From JAVBNH01 sp031551635 (GTDB taxonomy: Bacteria > Bacillota > Clostridia > Oscillospirales > Acutalibacteraceae): DNA of 36,150 nucleotides. The position numbers and the translations under genes are program-made. Within the stretch, counting starts at the first letter, position 1, and each line of letters opens with the position of its first letter. The notes beneath the pieces were generated by a model. It was not told the origin of the DNA and searched no databases. It saw only the letters and a program-made list of their open reading frames with translations. The stretch lies in assembly GCA_031551635.1 (NCBI GenBank), contig JAVBNH010000042.1, positions 1-36,150 on the forward strand, in the 5' to 3' direction. Of the stretch, positions 7,063-15,500 are shown in pieces.

Positions 7063-8052
7063 GTGGGCAAAACCCTGAGCCTTATCACAGGCGCGGCGGG
7101 GCACCTCGGGTATAATCTTCTGCTTGAGCTGCTCGCGCGCGGAGAGAATGTTAGAATACTCATCAGGAAGAATAATCCGATTTTTAACACGCTCGACTGC
7201 GAGATTTTTTACGGCGACATTACCGATATCAACTGCCTTAACAGAGCGTTTAAAGGCGTGAACACGGTTTATCATTTCGCCGGTATTGTTGACATAGCCG
7301 GCAGCAGTGAAAAAGAAATTTGGAATGTAAATTTCGGAGGAACGAAAAATGTTGTATCCGCCTGCCGCACATGTGCGGTAGGCAGGCTTATTTTCGCCTC
7401 CTCCGTAGATGTTTTCCCTCCCCTGCCTGACAATGCGGAGATGCGGGAGCTGAAGGTGTTTTCTGCCCATGAGGTCGAGGGTACATACGCAAAAACAAAG
7501 GCGACAGCGACGCAATATATACTCGACGAATGCGCCTCGGGCGGACTTGACGCGGTGATAATTCATTTCGGAGCGTGCATTGGTCCGTATGATTTTAAAA
7601 TTTCCAGCGCCGGTTCGCTTTTCAGAATGTATTTAAGCAACAAGCTGCCTTTCACAATGTCCTTCGGCGCATATAATTTTATCGATGTGCGGGACGCCGC
7701 TAAGGGCGCTGTTCTTGCCGCTGAGAAAGGCAGGAGCGGCGAGTGCTATATTATGACCGGGCATATTGTCACAATCGAAGAATTTATCACTCTTATGGCT
7801 AAAAAAACAGGTCGGAAGCCGCCTTCTATTACCGTCGGAAAGTCCTTGGTGAACGCTTCAACACTTTTTATGGAGCAGTATTACAGACTCTCAAAGACAA
7901 CTCCTCTTTTTACGAGGTATTCATTCCGCAAGCTCTGCTCAAACTGCAATTTTTCAAGCCGGAAAGCCGCACAGGAGCTGGGTTTCGGTGTCAGACAAAT
8001 CGAGGAAACAATCTCCGACACGATTGACTGGTTAATTTCAAGCAGAAAGTAA
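7063..8052 (+). CDS. NAD-dependent epimerase / 3-beta-HSD-like extended SDR
   Basis: A 329-residue extended SDR. LITGAAGHLGYNLLLELLARG is the NAD(P)-binding loop; FASSVDVFPP carries the catalytic Ser region and GTYAKTKATATQYI supplies an intact YxxxK. The fold resembles the NAD-dependent epimerase/dehydratase and 3-beta-hydroxysteroid dehydrogenase/DFR groups, which act on nucleotide sugars or other alcohols; the substrate is not identifiable. It starts with GTG at 7063, six bases after GGGGAG, three bases beyond the upstream stop, so it is translationally coupled to the first SDR. The tandem of one SDR with a non-canonical active site and one intact SDR suggests divergence after duplication or a complementary pair, which is inference. 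Confidence 0.85.
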   Translation: MGKTLSLITGAAGHLGYNLLLELLARGENVRILIRKNNPIFNTLDCEIFYGDITDINCLNRAFKGVNTVYHFAGIVDIAGSSEKEIWNVNFGGTKNVVSACRTCAVGRLIFASSVDVFPPLPDNAEMRELKVFSAHEVEGTYAKTKATATQYILDECASGGLDAVIIHFGACIGPYDFKISSAGSLFRMYLSNKLPFTMSFGAYNFIDVRDAAKGAVLAAEKGRSGECYIMTGHIVTIEEFITLMAKKTGRKPPSITVGKSLVNASTLFMEQYYRLSKTTPLFTRYSFRKLCSNCNFSSRKAAQELGFGVRQIEETISDTIDWLISSRK

Positions 8053-8124
8053 GAGGTTAATGAAATTTTACTCCATTTATCTGTTTTTCATAATAAATGT
8101 TATGGTTTTTTATTAAAAATGTCC

Positions 8125-8153
8125 TTGTAACGCGCAATAACTTGTGTTATACT
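8125..8153 (+). promoter_or_regulatory. Promoter of the SARP-like regulator gene
   Basis: TTGTAA (8125-8130), 17-bp spacer, TATACT (8148-8153). Transcription would start near 8160, so the regulator has its own promoter and the in-frame TTG at 8158 cannot be the translation start. Confidence 0.75.
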
Positions 8154-8208
8154 TAGCTTGAACGTTATATTTTTTTGCTTTATCATAGAAACAGGAGTGG
8201 ACGGGATT

Positions 8209-9396
8209 TTGGATAAAGAGATAAAAGTCACAATGTTTGGTTCTTTCGGCATTTCCAAAGACAATAAAAGTGTACCTGAATCCAAGCTTAAAATGAAGCA
8301 GCTCCAAACATTGCTTGCCTACCTTGTCTATAACCGCGGCAAGTCGTTGTATATCGACAGCATTTATAGTGTTCTCTGGCCTGACGACAATTCAGACAAC
8401 CCCAGTCACGCGCTGAGAAACCTTATTTATCGCCTGAGAACTCTTTTAAAGGAGATTCTCGGGAGTGAAACCGATTACATAATAACGGTTGAAAACAACA
8501 GCTATTCCTGGAATAACACACTCAACACAAGCGTTGATATTCTTGAATTTGAGGAAGCTGTTAACTGCGCGAAGTCTGAAAACGCTACGGTTTCAGAGAA
8601 GCTGAATTACTATAGGAAGGCTGTCGAGCTGTATAAGGGTGATTTTCTTTTACCGCTTGCGTCGCAGGACTGGGTTATCCCGATTGCGACTTATTACCGC
8701 AACCTATATCAGGAATCCGTCAGGCGTATGATTCCGCTTCTTCTACAGGAATCGCTATATGACGAGGCGCTCAAAACCTGTATTTCCGCTGTTCAATACG
8801 ACCAGTTCAACGAAAAGCTGCATCGCATTATCATTGAAATTTATTTTCGTCAAAACAAGTCAGACCTCGCGATTAACTACTATAAATACCTTAAAACAAT
8901 GTTCTTCAAGGAGCTTGATTCCGCGCTGTCAAAGGAGACGAAGCTGCTATACCGCCAGATAGTAACCTCTGCGAATTCTCTCGAATCCGACATTGAGACT
9001 ATTCAAAAAACACTACTCGAGGATGAGGAATCAAAGGAAAGCCCGCTCACCTGCGATTATGAGACACTGAAATATATCTATTCCCTTCAGGTTCGCAATC
9101 TTGCCCGTTCGAAGATTCCCCAGTTTCTTTTCCTCATCACCCTGACGACTCAGGACGGAAAAATCCCCCCGAAAAGCATGTTAAAGGATATAATGCAGGG
9201 TATACTCTCCCACCTTCAAAGCAGTCTGCGCAGAAACGATGTTATCTCGCGTTATTCACCCTCGCAATATTTGCTTCTTATGTCATTTTTATCCCAAAAA
9301 GACGCTGAGATGATAATCGAGCGGCTGAAAGTAAAGATAAATGACCTCGACAAGAGGCTGGTCCTGACCTTCTCGACGGTTAATGTGGGCAGGTAA
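8209..9396 (+). CDS. AfsR/SARP-family transcriptional regulator with degenerate GGDEF-like C-terminus
   Basis: About 395 residues. Residues about 4-95 form an OmpR/PhoB-type winged helix (VTMFGSFGISKDNKSV, KQLQTLLAYLVYNRGK, ALRNLIYRLRTLLKEILG). Residues about 105-250 match the bacterial transcriptional activation domain (BTAD) of SARP regulators, TPR-like helices such as LYKGDFLLPLASQDWV and YDEALKTCISAVQYDQFNEKLHRIIIEIY. The last 120 residues resemble a GGDEF fold (LRRNDVISRYSPSQYLLLMSF) in which the GGDEF signature is replaced by SPSQY, so diguanylate cyclase activity is not expected. The start is uncertain: TTG 8209 with AGGAG 11 bases upstream fits the winged-helix N-terminus and the promoter. 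Likely target is the adjacent SDR/oxidoreductase cluster or the surface-protein genes, which is inference. Confidence 0.8.
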   Translation: MDKEIKVTMFGSFGISKDNKSVPESKLKMKQLQTLLAYLVYNRGKSLYIDSIYSVLWPDDNSDNPSHALRNLIYRLRTLLKEILGSETDYIITVENNSYSWNNTLNTSVDILEFEEAVNCAKSENATVSEKLNYYRKAVELYKGDFLLPLASQDWVIPIATYYRNLYQESVRRMIPLLLQESLYDEALKTCISAVQYDQFNEKLHRIIIEIYFRQNKSDLAINYYKYLKTMFFKELDSALSKETKLLYRQIVTSANSLESDIETIQKTLLEDEESKESPLTCDYETLKYIYSLQVRNLARSKIPQFLFLITLTTQDGKIPPKSMLKDIMQGILSHLQSSLRRNDVISRYSPSQYLLLMSFLSQKDAEMIIERLKVKINDLDKRLVLTFSTVNVGR

Positions 9397-9454
9397 TACT
9401 TTTTTTAGCACCTTAATTTTAACTTTTTATTCTTCATTTTACATTATAAGCTTT

Positions 9455-9487
9455 AAGGCTGCGGCACAGTTAGTGCGCCGCAGCCTT
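9455..9487. terminator. Bidirectional terminator between regulator and LRR genes
   Basis: A perfect 11-bp stem AAGGCTGCGGC/GCCGCAGCCTT with an 11-base loop lies between two convergent genes. A/T-rich flanks on both sides allow it to act in either direction. Confidence 0.75.
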
Positions 9488-9527
9488 AATAAATTTAGTC
9501 TTAAACTTCTTTCATATGCCTATAGGT

Positions 9528-12500
9528 TTATCCTTCTTTTCTTTTTTCAAGCCATGCTTTTGGATCTTGCAATGAAGCGGAGGCTCTGAGTATCTCTCTT
9601 GCGTCAACCGCAGTCAAATCGCCGTCATTATTGACATTTGCGGCTAAAGTCTGCCATTCGTTAAGCTTATCAAGACTGGCGGAGGCTCTCAGAGCGATTC
9701 GCGCGTCAACCGCGGTGATTTCGCCGTTGCCGTCGAGGTCACCAAGCAGTATCATGGTATAGCTGTCAAGGGTTTCTCCGCCTTCGACCAGACTTACTAC
9801 CGCCCCACTGCCGACAGGACTGCTGCCGCTTATTTCATTGCCGTCTTTATCTGTGAGTTTAATGGAACCTGCTTTAAATTTCTTCAGCAAATCAGCAGCG
9901 TTAATAATTTCGGCAAAGCAGATATTTGTCTCATCGATAACAAACGATGTTTTATCTGTTATCTCAATCTTTGCTCCCGAAAGCTTCGGTATCGCTCTAC
10001 TCTCGGTATATTTGCAGCCGCTGTTCTTGCATGCTCTGGTTTCAAGACCTTCTTTTTCAGTTGTTGCTGCGCTCTTAACTGTCCATTCGCCCATTTTATG
10101 CCCGAGCGCCTTGCCTTCCTCCTGCGTGCAGACAGAACAGGTTTTCGGATTCGTACAGGTCGCAGCTATCCAAGTGTGAGCAAGCGGGCTGCCTTCGGTT
10201 ATGTTGCAAATTAAGCACTTCTTAGCCGATGTGCAGGTTGCGGCAATCCATGTATGACCCAGCGCGCTGCCTTCGGTTACGTTGCAAACTGAGCACTTCT
10301 TAGCTGATGTGCAGGTTGCGGCAATCCATGTATGACCCAGCACACCGCCTTCGGTTATGCTGCAAACTGAGCATGTTTTTGCAGAAGTGCAGGTTGACGA
10401 AATCCATGTATGCGAAGCAAGCGAGCCGTAAGAATTAAAGCAAATTTCGCACACGGCTTTTTCAGTACATGTTGCATGTCCGCCCATATGTACATGGTCT
10501 TTATATGTCGCTGTTACGGTAACATTTTTCTCAGGCATAATGAAGCTCGTGGAGATATTCCCGGGAGCCGCGAAGCTTACGCCGTCGGAAGTAATCCACT
10601 TGTCAAAAACCTTGCCCGCTGCGGGCGCGTCAGCCGTAATAACAACCGTCTCGCCGGCTGTGTATGCCGTTTTTGCTGCTGTTCCCTTAACTACGGTTAC
10701 AGTATATTCTGTTACAGTATTCATTCCGATGCTTACTGTTGCTTGCTTTTTCAGCGAAGTTCCCTCAAGGCTCAGGCTTACACTTACAAATCCGGGAAGC
10801 TTTGATGTTACTGCAATATTCGCCTTGCCGTTCTCGTCGAGCGTCGCCTCGCTTGCAACTTCGGCTATAGCAGTGTCGCTTGAAACAGCCTTGATTTTCA
10901 ACCCTGCCGCTGCTTGTGCCGGATTTACCGTTACTGCGATATTGCCTGAGTCGCCGTAAATCAATTCAATATTCTCTGCGACAATTTCCTGAGGTTCTAG
11001 CTGAACCGCGATATCGGAGGCGTATGCCTCTGACATTTTAGCTCCCGCATAGCTCTTAATATCCGCGCTGACACTGACATTAACGGTTCCCGAAATGTTT
11101 TCGAAAGGAACAAAACGCACGGTTTTCGCATAAGAGCGCGAGCTCACGGGATTCAAAGCAGCATCGGGGAAGGTTAGCTCGCCAGCAACTGTGTTGCCGC
11201 CCATTGTTATCGTAATCCAGTTATTATTGATTATTTCAGCTACATCCATATATTTGCTGAATTCGAGTTCAACTCCGCTCTCAAAGGCTTTTACCCTCAC
11301 AAGGCTCGGCGCAGCGTTTGTTTTGAGCCCCATATTGACCTCGGTCTGCGGAGGAGGCACGGGAAGCCATTCGCTGTATGCGGTATCATAGCCGTCCAGC
11401 TCAAATTTAACCTGCCACCAGCCCTCGGGAACATCCCATGCATATCGTCCTTCATGGTCGGTGATGAGGGGGTTATCCTGGTCGTACTCGGAGGCATCCC
11501 ATAAAACAGCAGCACTGTCGAGTGTTTCCTTGAAGTATACCGTTGTCTTGACACCCTGCAGCCTGTTCTCGGGAACAGCTTCATACACATAGCCCGACGG
11601 GTCAATTGCGATACGGTAGGAGCCGTTGTTTATACCCATATAAAGGTGGTCAAAGAAGAGATTCGCGAGATAACCTGCAGCCATTGCTCCAAGCGAGATT
11701 GCGATTATCGGGCCGATAGCGGTGACACCGATGCCTGCAATAGTCGCTATGGCGAATATGCCGACATTTGTCGCCACATTCGCGGCGAAAACAGAATCAA
11801 GCTGGCTGTGCGCAAGGGATTTATCGGCATCTGACCAGCCGGAATTATCGATATTTCTTCCGATTTGTTCATAGTCGCCGTAACGCTGAACTGTCGAGTA
11901 GCCTGTTGAGAGAGCTCCCCACGCGGGTCCGGCTAGAGCAGGCATCATGCTGGGTATAGAAGTCGCCATATCGCCGCTGAAGGAGACAATATCCGTTATT
12001 CCCGACTCAAGGTTATAATATTCAACACTTGCTGTTGAGCCGTCGAAAGTCAGGGATTTAATGAGCGATTTCGTAAGAGTTAATCTTGCGTAAATGAAGC
12101 CGCCATCAGCCGTTGCGAGCTTTATAAAGCCCTCGGCAAGAAGCTGCGCCTCTGTCTTGGTTCCGCCTGTCTGTCTTGCAAAGCTGTAAGTGACTACGGA
12201 TTGTTTCGCATCGTCAAGTGTTATCTTATACTCTTTTTCGTTTTCTGATTCCTTAATTGTTTCAATAGTCGCGTTTTTCCACTCGGGGCTCAGATTTTCC
12301 TTGACTGCGTTGATTTGCTCGGAAGTAAACGCTGCGGATAAATCAACCGGCGGCTGCTGATAATCAACATCGTAGGCTATTGAAATTTTACCGGGGACAT
12401 ACGAGGTATCATCCGCGTCAAAATAACCTGTGGCAAGCCATGTTTCCTTTGCCGCGTCATAGTAAGCGCGTATATATTTTGACACACCGTTTCTCTCTGA

Positions 12501-15500
12501 GCGGATATACATGATTTTTATCTGCTCTGAGTTATCAGCTTTAACCTCAAAGGTAAAGGGTCGGCCGCCTCTGAAAATCAGGGTTTGCCGAATGCCTTCA
12601 TCGGTTACAAGATTAATTGACTGACCGTCGTGATGCATAATAAAACTTTTCAGTCCCGGCGCGGATACCTCATAATTTACGGCTTTTTCTGCAGATATTT
12701 TATTTCCGCCTTCTGCGTCAGTTTCAGCTCTCAGCACATGCAGACCGTTGCCCGTCAGGGTAACCTCTCCGCCGTATCTGCGGTTTTTGCCGGCGGTAAA
12801 TGTCCCAAGCAGGGTGTTTCCGTCATATATTTTGACGGCTTTGCCCGCGTTCGCAGCGCCGGTGATTTTAATTTTCGCGGTATTGGTCGTCGCGTTGGCA
12901 TCAAGGGTAATATGGTCGCCAATCGGCTCAAAGAGATACCCCATATCGGTGGCAAACTGCTCGGCGGCGCTTCCCGGCACACCGATTAGAACAAAGCTGT
13001 CATGACAAGCGTTGAATGCCCCGTTGCCGTAAACCCATATGCTTTCAGGAACAGTCGCATTCATTAGCTTACTGCAGTTCACGAATGCCCATTGCCCAAG
13101 CGACTGAAGCGATGAGGGAAGCGTCAGTGTTTCTAACGCTGCTCCATAAAAAGATTCGTAGCCGATTTCTATCAGCCCGTTGCCCCAGGTGATGCTTCTG
13201 AGATTCGTGCAGTTGCTGAATGCTCCGTTGCCAATAGATTGGAGAGTCTGCGGCAGAATAAGCTCGTTGAGATTCTTACACTCATAAAACGCGTAATTAT
13301 CAACAAGATAAACCGGAGATTTTGACAGGTTTACTGTTCTGAGATTAGTACAGCTTTTAAAGGCGGAATCACCTATTTTTTTCAGGCTGCTTCCGAAGTG
13401 GACTGAACGAAGGCTGATACAATCAGCAAATGCAGCGTATTCAATGACCTTCAGGGAATCTCCGAGATTAACACTTTCTAAGCTTTTACAACCGCTGAAG
13501 GCGTATTCTCTTAGAACACCGGCGCCGGATAGGTCAATTGAAACCAAGCTTTTACACTCGTCAAAAGCTCTGTAGCCGACAGAATTTATTTTTCCCTTAA
13601 TAATAATTTCACTCAGGGAAGAGCAGTTGTTAAAACAATAATTCGGGATATTTTTTATCCTGCTGCCAAGAGTAACACTTTGCAAGCTTATACAGTCATT
13701 AAAAATACTATCCCCGAAAAACATACCAAAAGCCGCGACAGTGTCTGGTATATTTATTGACTCAAGTGATTTACAATTGTTGAAGGCATAGCCCTTTATT
13801 GCGGCAAGCCCTTCATTCAAGGTTATGCTTGTCAGACCTGTGCAACCATTGAAAGCCGAATGACCAATCACCTTTACTGTAGGCGGTAGAATAATCGAGC
13901 TGATGTAATTACAGTCATAGAATGCATAATCCTCAATCTTAATGAGCTGCGAATCCTTAATATTAACCTCTTCAAGTGACTTACAGCCGTTAAACGCGTA
14001 TTCGCCAATGGCCTTAACCTTTCCGGTTATATTGATACTAGTAAGAGATGAGCATTCATTAAACGTGTTTGAAGGTATACCTTTCAGTGAGCTGCCGATT
14101 GTAGCGCTCGAGAGACTGATACAGCCGCTGAAAACGCTGTCTTCCAAAACCTTAACAGAATCAGGCAGACTGATAGACGGGAGTGAAATACACTCATAAA
14201 ACGCGCCGCGCTTGATTATATTCAAGCCTTGGTTGACAGTAACCTTAGTCAACGCGCTGCAGTTTTCAAACGCATAGCTCTCAAGAACTCTCATGCTAGA
14301 GGGGAAACTTATTTCGCTTATACCCTTGCAGTTTTTAAACGCAGAGTAACCAATAATAGCCAGCGAAGAAACCGAGAGGTCGATTGTTTCAAGAGATAAA
14401 CAGTCAAAAAACGCGTACTCACCTATGAGATTTACATTTTTACCCATAACAACCTCGCTCAAAGCGGAGCAGCCATAGAATGCGCTTTCGGGTATTTCCC
14501 TGAGGGAAGCGCCGATTGTTGCTTTCTTAAGACTGATACAATGCGCGAATGTACCGTTGTCCCACCACCAGTTCAAGTTCAGTGATACAACGCTGTCAGG
14601 TATGGTAATTTCGCTGAGCGCTCCGCATTTATAAAACGCCGCGTCACCTATTGTCAGGAGTCCCTCATTCAAGCTGACTTGCTCAAGACCGGAGCATTCT
14701 GCAAAAGCTCTGTTTCCGATGTTTTTTATACTGGAGGGTAAAACTACCGATGTCAAAGCCATCGCTTCAAAAGCGCTTTCACCAATGGAGTTGACAACCA
14801 GTCCGTCAAGCATTCCCGGTACAGTAATATCCGTATCACTGCCGTTATAAGCGGTTATAACCGCGAAGCCGTCGATATTGTCATACTCATAATCCCCGGA
14901 GGTAAATTCACCGCTGAGCATCGGTATTTTCGGGACACTGTATGTAATGACATCATTTTGAGCTTTTTTGTTTTCGGGCGGCTGCCGGTTATCTCGGTTA
15001 TCATCAGGCATTTCTATTGAGGGCCTTGTTAGAGCAGCTATCTTCGCAAAAGAATCGTTTGAGACCTTGTTTTCTCCCTTGCAATTGTAAAACGCCGTGC
15101 TGTCAACGCTGACAGACGGACACTTCGACAGGTCAATATTGTCAAGGCTTAAGCAATTTTCAAACGCGTATCTGCCGATTTCAGTCAGACCGCTGCCGAA
15201 TTTAACTAATCTCAGGCTGATGCAGCCATCAAAAGCTTCATCCGGAATTGACGAGAGGGAATCCCCGAGCTCAGCACTGATAAGCCCTGAGCAGCCTCCG
15301 AAGGAATAGTATCCGAGTGTTGTGATGTTTGAAAGGTTTATACTAGACAGGCTGCGGCATTCGGAAAAGGCATAGTCACCGATAATATTTGTTTTGCTGC
15401 CGATATCAACTGTGTTTATCGAATAACAGCCGCTAAAAGCGCTGGAGGGGATTTCTCTCAGTCCGCTCCCGATAATTACATTAGTCAGGCTGGTGCAATC

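Noticed and set aside
6817..7566. 249-codon open frame on the minus strand
   Set aside because: It lies antisense to two well-supported SDR genes and has no ribosome site or recognisable domain; treated as a shadow.
10110..10490. 75-bp spaced repeats resembling a CRISPR array
   Set aside because: The repeats have no unique spacers; the whole 75 bp is conserved and coding (HTW...CxxC units).
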